A stretch of 64,000 nucleotides of DNA from Blastopirellula marina (GCF_002967765.1 NZ_PUHY01000010.1:868001-932000); one strand, 5' to 3'; shown: positions 7,684 to 18,800, numbered from the stretch's first letter. Translations and numbers: made by a program. Notes: generated from the sequence alone by a model not told the origin.

Positions 7684-10517
7684 GGAGCGTCCGATTCTTT
7701 CTTGAGTACGGCTAGAGCTTGAGCGTTGTCGGGATCGATTTCCAACACACGCTTGGCAACCGATTTGGCTTTTTCCAGGTCATTCGCCTTGGCATAAAGC
7801 TCGGCTGCTTCGATCGACCACGATACCGTTTTTGGACGTAGCTGACCAGCAACCTCAAATTCACGGGCGGCCAAATCCCAAACCTCTTTACCGCGATAAG
7901 CCTCAGCAAGCAACGCGTGCGCATCTGCGTCGGAAACTCGGATTCCAATCGCTTCGTACGCCCAGCGAATCGCCTCGTCCCAGTTCTCTCGCGCGATCAG
8001 GATTTCGGCCATCTTCTTTCGTAGCAGCGGATCGTGATGCTTAAGGGCAGAAAGCTTCGGAATCAATTTTGCTAACGCCTCGTTGTCTTTCTTCAACAGA
8101 TAAACGCGGAGAATCGATTCCTGCCAGTCGGTGGTTGTCGGCTCCTGGGCTGCACCCCGTTCGTAATACTTCAGGGCATCTTCAATTTTTCCCTGCTTAA
8201 CCCGTAAGCCGGCCAGCAAGGCAACCGAGTTTCGTTCAAAGCGATCGCCGTTGGCGGCCTCTTCGATCTCGGCAAGCCCTTTGTCGGTATCACCGATCGT
8301 TAAATAGAGCCGACCGAGAACGTATTTGGCCAGCGGTTGGTTCTCATCCGCTTCGACCGCTTTCAAGGCGAACTTGCGCGCGTCAGGCAATGCTTTGCGT
8401 TGAAAGTAAACGTAAGCCAGCTCCGCTTGAACGTCGCCATCCTCCGGATTGTCCTTTGCGGCTTGGAATAGTTCCGAGAAGGAACGTTGATCGGTGGAAG
8501 CGAGCTTCACTCCTTCAATTTGCTGATGGAGGTACTCGAGGTAACGCTTCTCGAAGTCTTCTTTGTCGACTTTAAAAATATCTTGCAGTATTTCATCGGT
8601 GGTGTGGTAGTCGCGATAGGCGGACAGCATTCGCTGCAGAGCATCGTCACCAAATTCTTGTACGATAAATTGTGAGTAGTAGAACGCCTGGCAGTAGGCC
8701 ATCGTCCAATCATCTTGATCCTTGGGCCGAATAAAGCCGTAGTTGATGTTGTCGAGATTGAAGACATTCTTTTCAGCCAGCCGTCGCGCAAGCACCTGGT
8801 TCCAATCAGGTGGACGCTGTTCGCTTTCGTAGCTGACTGCCAGGGCCTCTGTAAACCAATGCGGAATGTTGAAGTTCGTTTGCTGCAGATTCACCACATG
8901 GACGAATTCATGGCGAATCACGTGGGCCCAGTTATACGGTTCCGGGATCGCTTCCGGCGAAGCCATTGCGATCATCTTTCCGGCACATGCCCCGACGGTT
9001 CCAATGTAAGGTAATCCGACCATGCGAGCACTAAACCAGCCGTGCCCTTTGGTATTCTTGGCATCGTTAAAGATCTCGATCAAAGTCTTATCTTGCGGCG
9101 TGTAATCAAGGCCTTGGCACACTTTGGGAAAGACCTCGTCTTCCAGAAAACGAGACAAGTAGACAGCCAACAGTCGGTCTTTCGACGGATCGAAGCGAAC
9201 CTGAAAGTGATCGGTTTCGATTGTTTCATACTGTGCGAGGACATCAAGAACTTGCAGCGAGTTCTTCACACGGACATTGAATGGATCGGCCTCGAACGCA
9301 TCGCCCAAAACTTTCTTCGCCCTCTGTTCGTCACCCAACCGCATGAGCACCATGCCCAGGTCACCATGCACGTTGATCAACTGGGGCATCTTCTCGCGAG
9401 CTAATTGCAGATACGTCACGGCGTCGGGATACTTACGAACGATATCGCTTCCTTCACCTAAGGCAGCATAGAACTCACCTGTGTTCTTATACTGTTGCTC
9501 GACCTTGGCAACCAACTCGCCCAGACGGGTCGCTTCGCCAGATTCACTATCCGTAGTTGCTTCTCCATCGGCAGCTAATAGGGCGGCAGCAAGAAAGCCG
9601 AGCGTTGTTTGATTAGCAGGATTCAGTTCGACTGCTTCTTGGAAAATGACAATCGCTTGTTCCGGACGAAAGTCGGCCAGCTTCGCTTGTCCTTGCAAAC
9701 GTTTCGCCAGGACGTGCTGTGGATTAATACTGAGCGCTTGTTCTGCTGTTCGCAGGGCAGAATCAACCTGGTAACCATCGAGTTCGATTGTGGCCTTCAA
9801 TGCGAGAACATCGGCACTGGCAGCGTTGATCGCCATCGCACGGTTCAAATGCTTGGCAGCTTCGGCCATGTTGTATTTTTCAGCAAAGAGCTGCGAGATG
9901 GCGAGCTCGGCCGGCCAAAACTCTTTGTCCTTTGAAAGGACGTCCGGAAATAAATCGTTAACGAGAAATTGAAACTGACTGCTATTCCGCGTCCACCGGG
10001 CATACTGAGCTGCTGCCAGACCGACGTAGTACAGGTCTTCCGGTCGCTCGAACTCGTCATGATTGTTGTAGTAGTCGATGAACCACTCGTAACCTGACAG
10101 GGCGTCTTCTAAGTCGCCACGACTCCGTGCTAGTTCCGCAGTCAGCCATCGGCTGAGCGTATGATCTTTGTTAAGTGCCAACGCACGTTTTACCGCTTCC
10201 GTAGCTAGTTCCCACTCTCCCTTTTCAAACAGTAAGCGGGCTTTCTCAGCAAAGACGTTCGCACTGGGCGATCCATCTTTCAGGTAGACGTCGAGCTTGG
10301 CCAATGCTTCGTCACGCTTTCCCTGCGCATCGAGCGACTGCGCAGCGAGTACAACGGCGTCGGCTGACTTTAATTCGTCGCCTAATTTTTCGACGACTTC
10401 GGCGTATCTCCCCCGCAGGAAGTCAGAACGCAACTGCTGAGTATTGGCGCCAGACGAAGTGTCCGCGATCCACAGCAAAGCAAGGTGGGCAGTTAGCACA
10501 ACAGCCAGGCGTATCAT
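7680..10517 (-). CDS. Secreted TPR protein with embedded gluzincin-type protease domain
   Basis: The 945-residue protein has an N-terminal signal (IRLAVVLTAHLALLWIA) and a strong GGGGAGGAG ribosome site about 11 bases before ATG 10517. TPR-like helical repeats fill residues ~30-430 and ~670-940. Between them lies a peptidase-MA-like domain with the zinc motif HEFVH (in VIRHEFVHVVNL) and a downstream WFTEALAV, where the Glu would be the third ligand. The arrangement resembles DUF1570/peptidase_MA_2 proteins. It may be a periplasmic protease that recognises substrates through its TPRs; the substrate is unknown. The downstream mazG-like gene is coupled to it. Confidence 0.85.
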   Translation of the reverse strand: MIRLAVVLTAHLALLWIADTSSGANTQQLRSDFLRGRYAEVVEKLGDELKSADAVVLAAQSLDAQGKRDEALAKLDVYLKDGSPSANVFAEKARLLFEKGEWELATEAVKRALALNKDHTLSRWLTAELARSRGDLEDALSGYEWFIDYYNNHDEFERPEDLYYVGLAAAQYARWTRNSSQFQFLVNDLFPDVLSKDKEFWPAELAISQLFAEKYNMAEAAKHLNRAMAINAASADVLALKATIELDGYQVDSALRTAEQALSINPQHVLAKRLQGQAKLADFRPEQAIVIFQEAVELNPANQTTLGFLAAALLAADGEATTDSESGEATRLGELVAKVEQQYKNTGEFYAALGEGSDIVRKYPDAVTYLQLAREKMPQLINVHGDLGMVLMRLGDEQRAKKVLGDAFEADPFNVRVKNSLQVLDVLAQYETIETDHFQVRFDPSKDRLLAVYLSRFLEDEVFPKVCQGLDYTPQDKTLIEIFNDAKNTKGHGWFSARMVGLPYIGTVGACAGKMIAMASPEAIPEPYNWAHVIRHEFVHVVNLQQTNFNIPHWFTEALAVSYESEQRPPDWNQVLARRLAEKNVFNLDNINYGFIRPKDQDDWTMAYCQAFYYSQFIVQEFGDDALQRMLSAYRDYHTTDEILQDIFKVDKEDFEKRYLEYLHQQIEGVKLASTDQRSFSELFQAAKDNPEDGDVQAELAYVYFQRKALPDARKFALKAVEADENQPLAKYVLGRLYLTIGDTDKGLAEIEEAANGDRFERNSVALLAGLRVKQGKIEDALKYYERGAAQEPTTTDWQESILRVYLLKKDNEALAKLIPKLSALKHHDPLLRKKMAEILIARENWDEAIRWAYEAIGIRVSDADAHALLAEAYRGKEVWDLAAREFEVAGQLRPKTVSWSIEAAELYAKANDLEKAKSVAKRVLEIDPDNAQALAVLKKESDAP

Positions 10518-10649
10518 CGAATCGACAAGCTCCTCCCCTGCTCTGCCCTGTCATGCAGAGTGGGAAAAATCTAAAATGCAAAACAGTTGTTATTCTAGCC
10601 TTACCAAGCCCCCAGAGCGAAGATTTTCGCCCGGAGAAGCGACAACCCG

Positions 10650-10970
10650 ATGTCTGATTTTCACACGGTAGCCAAAGTAGGAGACATCCCAGAAGGCCAA
10701 GGCCAAGCATTCAACGTGGGTGGTCGAACCGTTGCGGTATTCAATACGAAGGAAGGATATCAAGCGATCGATGACTTCTGCCCTCACATGGGCGCTTCGC
10801 TTGCCTCAGGCCCCCTAGAAGATGGTGTCGTCGTTTGCCCCTGGCATGCGTGGGGGTTTCAATTGTGCGACGGAGCCTGGCTCGACAATCCGAAAATCAA
10901 GGTCGACTGCTTCGAGGTTCGTGTCGTCGGTGAAGAAATCCAAGTCCGGGTCGAAGCGAAAGAAACCTAA
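10650..10970 (+). CDS. Rieske [2Fe-2S] ferredoxin-like protein (NirD type)
   Basis: The 106-residue protein consists of one Rieske fold. The cluster ligands are in CPHMG (~residues 44-48) and CPWHAWGF (~63-70), giving the C-x-H ... C-x-x-H pattern. It matches the length of small NirD-like and ring-hydroxylase ferredoxins that pass electrons to an oxygenase or reductase. No partner enzyme is next to it. It is transcribed divergently from the TPR-protease gene. Confidence 0.9.
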   Translation: MSDFHTVAKVGDIPEGQGQAFNVGGRTVAVFNTKEGYQAIDDFCPHMGASLASGPLEDGVVVCPWHAWGFQLCDGAWLDNPKIKVDCFEVRVVGEEIQVRVEAKET

Positions 10971-11029
10971 CTCGACTCGTGAAGAGATCTGCTTATTTTA
11001 CAGCAGGCGGCGAATCGATCGAGGACTTC

Positions 11030-11779
11030 TCAGTCTTCAATTTCCTCCATCACTTCGTCGGAAATATTGAAGTTGGCTGAGACACCTTGGACGTCGTCGT
11101 GATCGTCGAGCGCGGCCATCAACTTCATCAGTTTGCGGGCATCATTGCCTTCGACGTCGACGGAGTCTTTCGGTACTTGAGTGACGCTGGAACTGTCAAC
11201 CTCGATGCCAGCAGCTTCGAACGCCTCTTGCACGTCGGAATAAACTTCCGGCTGGCAGGAGACTGTGAAGTATTCTTCCTCGCGCTGAACATCGTCCGCA
11301 CCCGCTTCCAGCGCGATTTCCATCAAGCGATCTTCACTTGTTTGCGCAAGCGGAATACTGAAGACACCTTTACGATCGAAGTTCCAGGCCACGCAGCCAG
11401 TGGCTCCTAGATTGCCGCCACTGGTATCGAAGATCTTTCGCAGTTCGGAAGCCGTGCGATTCCGATTATCGGTCAGCACATCGACCATCACAGCGACGCC
11501 AGCGGGTCCATAACCTTCATACAAAATCTCTTCGATCGAGTTCCCTTTAAGATCACCGGTCCCTCGTTTGATCGCCCGATCGATCGTATCGTTCGGCATT
11601 CGGGCGCTCTTGGCATCGGAGATTGCAAGACGTAGCCGAGGATTTGCATCCGGGTCACCACCTCCCATTGATGCCGCGACGGAAATTGCCTTGGAAAGCT
11701 TTGTCCAGATTTTCCCGCGTTTGTTATCGACCGCCTCTTTCTTTCGTTTGATGTTCGCCCAGTGAGAGTGTCCGGCCAT
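11030..11779 (-). CDS. yebC: YebC/PmpR-family protein
   Basis: The 249-residue protein begins with the family hallmark GHSHWANIKRKK and keeps the DKRGK, NPRLR, RMPNDTIDRAIKRG and YEGYGPAGVA blocks over the usual three domains at the normal ~245-residue length. Family members bind DNA as regulators, and some act at the ribosome to relieve stalling. In many bacteria the gene is near ruvC/ruvAB; here ruvB is 50 kb away in the same window. Confidence 0.95.
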   Translation of the reverse strand: MAGHSHWANIKRKKEAVDNKRGKIWTKLSKAISVAASMGGGDPDANPRLRLAISDAKSARMPNDTIDRAIKRGTGDLKGNSIEEILYEGYGPAGVAVMVDVLTDNRNRTASELRKIFDTSGGNLGATGCVAWNFDRKGVFSIPLAQTSEDRLMEIALEAGADDVQREEEYFTVSCQPEVYSDVQEAFEAAGIEVDSSSVTQVPKDSVDVEGNDARKLMKLMAALDDHDDVQGVSANFNISDEVMEEIED

Positions 11780-11897
11780 CGACTCAATCTTTCGTTATGC
11801 AGACATGTGCCGTCAATCGGCAACGCGGTGTATGTGAAATGAAGTAAGGATGAATCAGAGCATCGATCCACAATCGAGGTGAAACGAATGCTGGCGA

Positions 11898-14135
11898 TTA
11901 GGTTTGCTGCTTTAACTTCTGTTGAACCTGCTTAAGCATCTCGGCTTCTTCCGACTTCTGTAACGATTCGACCGCTTTCTGCCAAGTATCGATCGCCTTC
12001 TGCTTTTGCCCGGCTCCTAGGTAAGCGTCACCGAGGTGATCGAGGACGGTACCATCATCCTCGCCAGCGATCTCGGCCGCTTTTTCTAGATGGTAGATAG
12101 CATCCGAGTAGCGTCCCAAACGGTAGTAGGCCCAACCGAGGCTATCAAGGTAGGCAAAGTTGTCCGGCTCGTCCGCCACAGCTTGGCGAATCATGTCGAA
12201 ACCACGTCCCAGGTTCTGTCCGTTGTCGACCCACAAATATCCGAGATCATTCATAGCGCCCGTATCGTAGGGATACTCGTCGAGGACCTGTTCGAGCCAT
12301 TCGGTGGCGGTGTCCAAGTCACCGTTCTGGCTCGCCAAACTGGAAAGCAACCGCTTCGCTTCTCGAACGACCTGACGGGTCTGCCGATTCTCGTAGTCGC
12401 TGGAAAACTTACTCAGCAATGTTTCATACTCTTGAACCGCTTGTTCCGTACGCCCAGCATGATAGAGCGTCCATGGGATTCGACTACGCAGCAAAGCCGA
12501 CTCTTCGTCGAGCAATGCGGCGCGCTTGGCCGTTCGCAAAGCATCGTCGGTTTTATCCTGCATCTCGAGAACCGTCGCCAGATAGAAATAAAACAACGAC
12601 GTCTGCGATTTCGGCATGCCAAGTTTGATTGCCGTGCGAAGTGCTTTCTCGGCGACCACCTCCTGCTCGTCACGAAATGCCTTCAAACCGAATTGCATGA
12701 GAAGTCGGGCTTTCTCCTGTTTATCGAGATCAGGCAAAGCGGTCTCGGTCCATGTCCACGCAAGCTCTCCCTTTTTCGCTTCTTGGAACAGACGTCCAAC
12801 GGCGATTCGTTCGTTCAGGGAAAGCGATTCTGGCCGAACGGACTCTAAATACTCTTGAAGTGCAGTCCACTTAGTATCGTCCTTAATCAACTCATCCAGC
12901 GGTTCTGAAATAGAACTTAATTCGTATCGGCCATCGAGTGACGTGGCTAACAATTTCACGAAGGCGGCCCAATCCGCTTGTGCCGTGTAAGCTTGCGACA
13001 GATTCGCCAGAGCGGCGAGTTTTGTGTCGGCTTCGATCAGTGGCCCAGCAGTCAGGATGACGTCATCCCAGTTTTGTTTGTAGGCGTACAAACCAGCCAG
13101 AAAATATGCCAGGGGAGCAAACTCTGGTGACTTGTTATGAATAGGACGGAGCTTGGCGATCACTTCGTCGCGGGCCTTTTCCGGACTTTCCGCGGTTTCC
13201 TGTGTGACTTCCAGCAGCAATTGATAGGGAGCTTGACCAGCTTCCTGGTAGTCTCCCTGGAGGTACTCGTACAGCTTGTCGGCAGCAACGGCCCACTCTT
13301 TTTTTGCAGCGGCGACTTTCGCGGCATGATACAACGCCATGGCAGGCTTCGACTCAGTCTCTTCCGACTTGGCAAACATCTTTGCTGCTTTGTCCGGTTC
13401 GCCTGCTTCGAGGTAGGCTTCGCCCAGTTGATCGTATGTGGCGCGAATCCCGCCTTCACTGAACTGCTCGATCACTTCTTCCAGCCCAAACTTCTTGGGA
13501 TCTGCAATCATCTTACTGACTTCATCCGCGTGCTTGGCCGCCTTCTTCGGCTGGTCGTCGGCAAGATAGATGCCGAGCAGACGAAACTCGGTACCCAATT
13601 GCTGGGCGTGCGAGTCTTCTTTCTGTAACAACTCGACGGCACGCTCATATAATTCGGCAGCACGCCCCGGTTGATCGTCTTCGAGACAATAGTTGGCAAT
13701 CCGTAGCAAAGCATCAGCCGACATCGTTGTTTGATGTTCTGCCAGAAGGATCGCGTAACGCGATGCGATTTCGTTTCGCTTAAGCATAAAACCGAGACGA
13801 ACGATTTCCTGCAGAATGCTAGGAGAACCGGGGCTCAGACGGTAAGCACGCTGATAGGTTTCCAGCGCACCTTCCAGATCCCCGCGATGATCTTGAAGCC
13901 GAGCTTTGGTGAGCAGCGTTGTCAACTTCAGCCGATTCTCGGCAGCTTCATTCCGCCCTTTCTCCGCGGTGAAAGGTTCCGGAAGTTCGCCGAAGGGAAC
14001 GGGATCTTTTCCACGCGGCTTGGCTGGCGTTTCGCTGGAGACACCATTATCGGCGAGACACCGTTGGGCATTCGGAACAATGCCCGCAGACGCGAGCAGC
14101 AATAAGAGAACGCGGACACTAGGCCGGATTATCAT
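11898..14135 (-). CDS. Secreted tetratricopeptide-repeat protein
   Basis: This 745-residue protein opens with a signal peptide (SVRVLLLLLASAGIVPNA). The rest is made of TPR-like helix pairs, clearest at the C-terminus (NFAYLDSLGWAYYRLGRYSDA and the following repeat with LDHLGDAYLGAGQ). TPRs are scaffolds for protein-protein contact; nothing catalytic is visible. It is probably periplasmic. Partners are unknown, and the neighbours (yebC and the HhH protein) do not suggest any. Confidence 0.8.
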   Translation of the reverse strand: MIIRPSVRVLLLLLASAGIVPNAQRCLADNGVSSETPAKPRGKDPVPFGELPEPFTAEKGRNEAAENRLKLTTLLTKARLQDHRGDLEGALETYQRAYRLSPGSPSILQEIVRLGFMLKRNEIASRYAILLAEHQTTMSADALLRIANYCLEDDQPGRAAELYERAVELLQKEDSHAQQLGTEFRLLGIYLADDQPKKAAKHADEVSKMIADPKKFGLEEVIEQFSEGGIRATYDQLGEAYLEAGEPDKAAKMFAKSEETESKPAMALYHAAKVAAAKKEWAVAADKLYEYLQGDYQEAGQAPYQLLLEVTQETAESPEKARDEVIAKLRPIHNKSPEFAPLAYFLAGLYAYKQNWDDVILTAGPLIEADTKLAALANLSQAYTAQADWAAFVKLLATSLDGRYELSSISEPLDELIKDDTKWTALQEYLESVRPESLSLNERIAVGRLFQEAKKGELAWTWTETALPDLDKQEKARLLMQFGLKAFRDEQEVVAEKALRTAIKLGMPKSQTSLFYFYLATVLEMQDKTDDALRTAKRAALLDEESALLRSRIPWTLYHAGRTEQAVQEYETLLSKFSSDYENRQTRQVVREAKRLLSSLASQNGDLDTATEWLEQVLDEYPYDTGAMNDLGYLWVDNGQNLGRGFDMIRQAVADEPDNFAYLDSLGWAYYRLGRYSDAIYHLEKAAEIAGEDDGTVLDHLGDAYLGAGQKQKAIDTWQKAVESLQKSEEAEMLKQVQQKLKQQT

Positions 14136-14368
14136 GAAACCCCCAATCGGGCGGCAAGAGTCGAAAACGGTCCGGGGAAAGCAGAAGAAAGAACGCGACT
14201 GCCAAGTGCGCTTGCCTTATTTCACCGCTGAAACCGAGGCAATGAATGGCATGGATGCGAACTTGCATCCCCCGAAAGGTACGCCGTGAATTTTATCCTG
14301 CGAGCGTACTCTCGTCCAAGACGAATCCAATTTCCCGACTTGAAGCCTGACTCAAGGGCGATGCGACG

Positions 14369-15271
14369 TTATTTAGGCTTCTTCTTGGTAATACGAGTCG
14401 ACGACGACTTTTTGGCCGTAGCTGTCTTTTTAGGAGCAGCTTTGGTGGTAGCCTTCTTAGTCGTCTTTTTGGTCGTGCCCTTCTTCTTCGACTCGTCATC
14501 GGCAGGCTCGTCTTTCTTGGCCGCCGTCTTTTTAGTGCTCGTTTTCTTGGTCGATGCCTTCTTCTCGTCGGCTTCTGTCGCGGCCGGCTCTTCGGTCACG
14601 CGTTTGGGGAACCGCGATTTGGCATCAGGCGAGATCTCCAGCAGTAAATCACGCACCTTCTTCGAGAATGGGGCCCCTTGAAAATCGACCGCCAACTCGT
14701 GGATCATGTCGGAGTACTCGACACCCTTGGTCTTGGGGATTGCCCGTTCGACACCGGGGACCGCCAGTTTGTCCATTTCCTTGTCGGTGATCGCCCCCAG
14801 GACGAACATCAGATTAACCAGCGCACTGTCGACAGGAATCGCATGGCCACCCAAGCCGTGTTGCGTGACGTAACCCACAACAAACGGCGTCGCGCCGTAC
14901 TTCTCGATCTGAGCGACGGCTTTACCTTGGTTGCCCTTCTTCATCCCTTCCAAGTCGTATCCATAGACCGACTCAAAGATGTTTTGAAGCAAGGTTTTCA
15001 CCCGCGTAGCAGCTGCTTCAGGGGCGGGATGCTTCGCGAACATCTCGGCCAGTTCGGCCACACTGGTCACGCGGATTTCGTTCCAGTCGATGTATTCCTT
15101 CTGCATCACCTCGAAACATTCGTCCGCTACCTTCCGAGGTGCGTTTTCCAGAATAGCCGCAAAGACCAATTGCTCTACGACGTTCCGCTTATCAGCACCG
15201 GCGGACGTGTAGTGCTTTTTGATTACCTTCTGGGAAGCGCTGAAAACATTTGCTCGGTTTGCGGCGGCCAT
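14369..15271 (-). CDS. HhH-GPD-like protein with histone-H1-like Lys-rich tail
   Basis: In this 300-residue protein, residues ~1-215 form a helical domain whose pattern (LVFAAILENAPRKVAD, then YGATPFVVGYVTQHGLGGHAIPVD) resembles the endonuclease III / HhH-GPD fold. The Val-Asp before SALVNLM sits where these glycosylases keep their catalytic Asp. The canonical GVGRKTA hairpin with its catalytic Lys is not recognisable, and no Fe-S Cys cluster is present. Residues ~220-300 are almost only Lys, Thr, Ala and Ser (KKTSTKKTAAKK type), like histone H1 tails, so DNA binding is likely. Catalysis is doubtful. Confidence 0.7.
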   Translation of the reverse strand: MAAANRANVFSASQKVIKKHYTSAGADKRNVVEQLVFAAILENAPRKVADECFEVMQKEYIDWNEIRVTSVAELAEMFAKHPAPEAAATRVKTLLQNIFESVYGYDLEGMKKGNQGKAVAQIEKYGATPFVVGYVTQHGLGGHAIPVDSALVNLMFVLGAITDKEMDKLAVPGVERAIPKTKGVEYSDMIHELAVDFQGAPFSKKVRDLLLEISPDAKSRFPKRVTEEPAATEADEKKASTKKTSTKKTAAKKDEPADDESKKKGTTKKTTKKATTKAAPKKTATAKKSSSTRITKKKPK

Positions 15272-15335
15272 GTTCTTTGTTGGATTCTCTGATGTTGGTT
15301 CTTAGCTGATGAAAAGGCAAACGGAAAGAAAAACG

Positions 15336-15773
15336 CTAGGAGTCCTCGTCCTCGTCGTCCGAATCGTCGTTCTCTTCAGAATCGAAATCGTCCGCCATGG
15401 TTTCTTCCGAAGGATCCGCGTCGTCTTCTTCCGGAGGCAGAACCTCTTTCAGGATGCGGCTGACCTCCAGCGATTGCTTAACTCCTTGGTCAATCTCGAA
15501 TTCGAGCTTGGGAATATAGCGAGTATCGATGCGGTCCTTGATGCAGGCTTGCAGAAACCCTGCCGATCGTCGCAGGCCGTTGAGGCACTGCGACTGCTTT
15601 TTCTCATCCCCCATGATCGAAACGTGGACATTGGCACTACGCATATCGCCAGCCACTTCCACTTTCGTCACAGTTACGTCTTTAACGCGGGGATCGCGCA
15701 GACGAGTCAGGATTGCCATACTGACAACTTCCCGAATCGCGGATGCGGCTTTCAAAGTTCGACGAGACGCCAT
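15336..15773 (-). CDS. rbfA: Ribosome-binding factor A
   Basis: RbfA binds the 30S subunit and helps mature 16S rRNA. The start is ATG 15773, with an AAAGGA site just upstream; another ATG at 15788 would add five residues. The KH-like core is recognisable from [23 protein letters not shown] and from [15 protein letters not shown]. The last ~30 residues are almost all Asp and Glu, an acidic tail common in this lineage. It lies 39 bases downstream of infB, the usual nusA-infB-rbfA order. Confidence 0.95.
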   Translation of the reverse strand: MASRRTLKAASAIREVVSMAILTRLRDPRVKDVTVTKVEVAGDMRSANVHVSIMGDEKKQSQCLNGLRRSAGFLQACIKDRIDTRYIPKLEFEIDQGVKQSLEVSRILKEVLPPEEDDADPSEETMADDFDSEENDDSDDEDEDS

Positions 15774-15812
15774 AGGTCCTTTCCCCAATCAAGGGGTATC
15801 AAGAGAGGGAGT

Positions 15813-18800
15813 TTAGCTTTCCAAAGTTCGAGCAAATTCCTCGACCTTGAATGCTTCTAAGATGTCCCCTTCCTTGATGTCGTTGAAGCCACCGAGTTTG
15901 ATACCACACTCGTAGCCTTCGCGAACTTCCTTGACGTCGTCCTTTTCACGCTTGAGCGAATCGAGCGGATAGTCGCCGATGCCACGTCCGTCGCGATTTA
16001 CACGAATACGGCAGTTTCGTTCGATGATACCACCCAACACTCGGCAACCGGCAATCGTACCGATGCGGCTGACGGTGAAGGTTCGCTGCACCAACGCACG
16101 TCCCAGTTCGGTAACACGCGATTCGGGACGCAAACGTCCTTCGAGCAGCATTTTGATATCTTCGGTCACCTTGTAGATGATATCGTAACGACGAACTTCG
16201 ACGCCCCGATCATCTGCCAGGCTACGAGCAGCTTCATCTGGAATCACATTGAACGCCACGATCACCGCATCTGAGGCTGAAGCAAGGGTCACGTCCGCCA
16301 CAGTGACACCACCAACGGTGGCCTGCATCACGCGAACCTTGACTTCTGGGTGATCGAGTTTGTCCAGCTCTTTCTGGATAGCTTCGATCGAACCACGCGT
16401 GTCCGCACGCAGAATGATGTTGAGGTAAACAATGCCTGCTTCGTCGCCAGCCAGGTTGCCCGACTGCAAGCGAGCCTGGAAGTCCTCGAACGAGATCTTG
16501 ACGGTATGACCGCCTAGTTGCTGTTCGCGGGAACGGTGCGAACGCATTTCAGCGATTTCGCGAGCATCGGCAATGTCGTCGAGAACGTAGAAACGTTCCC
16601 CAGCTGCCGGAGCTTCGTCAAAACCAGTCACGTTGACTGGAGTCGAAGGGGGAGCTTCTTCCAAGCGAACGCGTGGATTGAGTGTGTCGTACATGGCTTT
16701 GACACGACCAAAGGTCGAACCACAAACCACAACGTCACCAACCTTGAGCGTACCGTTGTTGACGATCAGCTTTGCCAAAACACCGCGATCCGATTCCTGT
16801 TCGGCTTCTAAACAGACACCAACTGCTTGGCGTTTTGGGTTGGCTTTGTACTCGTGGATTTCGGACGTCAGCAAGATCGTTTCCAGTAAGGTATCGACCC
16901 CTTCGCCCGTAATGGCGCTGGTCTTCACCACTTCGACATCACCACCCCATTCTGCTGGCAACAAACCATGTTGCGAAAGTTGTTGGAGGGCCTTGTCCGG
17001 GTTCGCACCAGGAACGTCCATCTTGTTCAACGCCACGATGATCGGCACTTCAGCCGCCTTGGCGTGACTGATCGCTTCTTCCGTTTGTGGCATCACACCG
17101 TCGTCGGCGGCCACAATAAGGACGGCGATATCAGTAACGTTCGCACCACGAGCACGCATTTCGGTAAATGCTTCGTGGCCAGGCGTGTCGACGAAGGAGA
17201 TCTTCTTGTCCCCCTTGTCCACGATGTAGGCACGAATGTGCTGGGTAATACCGCCCGCTTCGCCAGACACGACATCGAGACCGATAATCTTGTCGAGCAA
17301 CGAGGTTTTACCGTGGTCGACGTGTCCCAAGAAGGTGACGACTGGTGGTCGTTCCACGAGGTCTGCGTCCGAATCGACCATATCCTCGATGTGATTGAGG
17401 AGCGTATCTTCGATCGATTCTGGTTCTTTGATCTTGAGATCGATGCCATGTTCCGCACACAGCAGCTCGGCCGTTTCAGCGTCGAGGCTGGCGTTGATGG
17501 TCACCATTTGGCCCAAGCCCATCAGCGTCCGCTGAACTGACTGAACTGGTAGCCCAGTCGCTTCCGAGAATTCTCGTAGCGTGCAAGGCAATTCGAGAGC
17601 AATATCGGTCTTGCGCGGTGCGGCGGTCGAGACCTTATTACTCGACTTCTCACGACGCGGCCGCGAGCGACGTCCACGGATTTCACCGTCGTCTCCGCCA
17701 TCGACGGAACCAACGTTGCGGTTGCGTTTACGACCTTGAGTTCGGGCGTCGCGACTGCCGGCCATCCCAGCCATACCAGTCGACTTACCTTTACCCTTTT
17801 TACCGCGTGGAGTGCCTTCTTCGGTTTCGCGAACTTCTGCCACATCATCGATGTCAGCAACCGACTTGCGATCCTTAGATTTGCGTTTCTTCTCGTGCAG
17901 CTTGGTAAATTCTTCGAGCGGTGCCTTCTGCCCCTTCTTGGCCCCTTTAATGGCCTCCTTAGGCAGCTGCATGATCGGCTTTTGGGCGGCCGGTTCTTTC
18001 TTTTCGACCGTCTGCTTCGGAGCAGGAGCCGTAGGCATCTTAGCGATCTTAACGACCGGGCCAGCTTTCTTCGGCTTTGGCTTTTCGCGGCCTTTGTTAC
18101 GATCGTCCTCTTGCTTTTTGGGACCACTTCCGCCGGCACCCAAGGTTCGAACCTTACGCTGCGAGCCGATTGCGATGTAGTCGCCGCGACGAATACCGCG
18201 GACTGGCGCGTCTTTGTGGGTGGCCTGTTCGCTGGAAGGCTCCGCTTCGTCCTTATCTTCTGACTTGGACTCGGCCTGTTCAGCCTCTGGCTTCGACTCA
18301 GCGACCGGGGCTTCTTCCTTCTCGGTGGGCTCGGACGAAGTCGGCTCGGAGGTCTCTTCCACCGGAGTCGAAGGTGCTTCAGCTTCCACCTCGTTGGTGG
18401 TCACCACTTCGTCGGCTTCGGTAGCCGGCGAATCTTCTTCCTCAGTTGCAACAGATGCTGCCAATTCCGATTCCTCTGGTTCGTGAGACGAATCGTCCTT
18501 ACCTCGACCGCGGCCAGAAAGAGGCCCGCCTAAGGTGCGGATCTGTTTTGGCTTCGACGGTTGAACAGGACGCTCAGGGCGGATGGGCTCGTCAATCGTA
18601 GACCGCCCCTGACTTCCACGGCGGGAGTCATCTCCGCCGGAGTCTTTGTTAAGAAATGCTTTGACTTTGACCAATTCGTCATCGTCCAGGCTCGCAAGTG
18701 CAGACCCTTTCCCAGTAACACCTGCGCGATTGCAAATGTCGACGAGTTGCTTGCTATCTACCTGAAGTTCTTTAGCTAACGCGTAAATTCGTATGGGCAC
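15813..18800 (-). CDS. infB: Translation initiation factor IF-2
   Basis: IF-2 is a GTPase that brings initiator tRNA to the 30S subunit. I set the start at GTG 18800, giving [12 protein letters not shown], the conserved IF2N N-terminus, with a strong AGGAAGG site upstream; the frame extending to 18875 has no such support. The 995-residue protein has an IF2N module, a long Lys/Glu/Pro-rich linker (~50-400), then the G domain with GHVDHGKT (~490), DTPGHEAF and NKMD, followed by domains II-IV. It sits between nusA and rbfA. Confidence 0.97.
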   Translation of the reverse strand: MPIRIYALAKELQVDSKQLVDICNRAGVTGKGSALASLDDDELVKVKAFLNKDSGGDDSRRGSQGRSTIDEPIRPERPVQPSKPKQIRTLGGPLSGRGRGKDDSSHEPEESELAASVATEEEDSPATEADEVVTTNEVEAEAPSTPVEETSEPTSSEPTEKEEAPVAESKPEAEQAESKSEDKDEAEPSSEQATHKDAPVRGIRRGDYIAIGSQRKVRTLGAGGSGPKKQEDDRNKGREKPKPKKAGPVVKIAKMPTAPAPKQTVEKKEPAAQKPIMQLPKEAIKGAKKGQKAPLEEFTKLHEKKRKSKDRKSVADIDDVAEVRETEEGTPRGKKGKGKSTGMAGMAGSRDARTQGRKRNRNVGSVDGGDDGEIRGRRSRPRREKSSNKVSTAAPRKTDIALELPCTLREFSEATGLPVQSVQRTLMGLGQMVTINASLDAETAELLCAEHGIDLKIKEPESIEDTLLNHIEDMVDSDADLVERPPVVTFLGHVDHGKTSLLDKIIGLDVVSGEAGGITQHIRAYIVDKGDKKISFVDTPGHEAFTEMRARGANVTDIAVLIVAADDGVMPQTEEAISHAKAAEVPIIVALNKMDVPGANPDKALQQLSQHGLLPAEWGGDVEVVKTSAITGEGVDTLLETILLTSEIHEYKANPKRQAVGVCLEAEQESDRGVLAKLIVNNGTLKVGDVVVCGSTFGRVKAMYDTLNPRVRLEEAPPSTPVNVTGFDEAPAAGERFYVLDDIADAREIAEMRSHRSREQQLGGHTVKISFEDFQARLQSGNLAGDEAGIVYLNIILRADTRGSIEAIQKELDKLDHPEVKVRVMQATVGGVTVADVTLASASDAVIVAFNVIPDEAARSLADDRGVEVRRYDIIYKVTEDIKMLLEGRLRPESRVTELGRALVQRTFTVSRIGTIAGCRVLGGIIERNCRIRVNRDGRGIGDYPLDSLKREKDDVKEVREGYECGIKLGGFNDIKEGDILEAFKVEEFARTLES

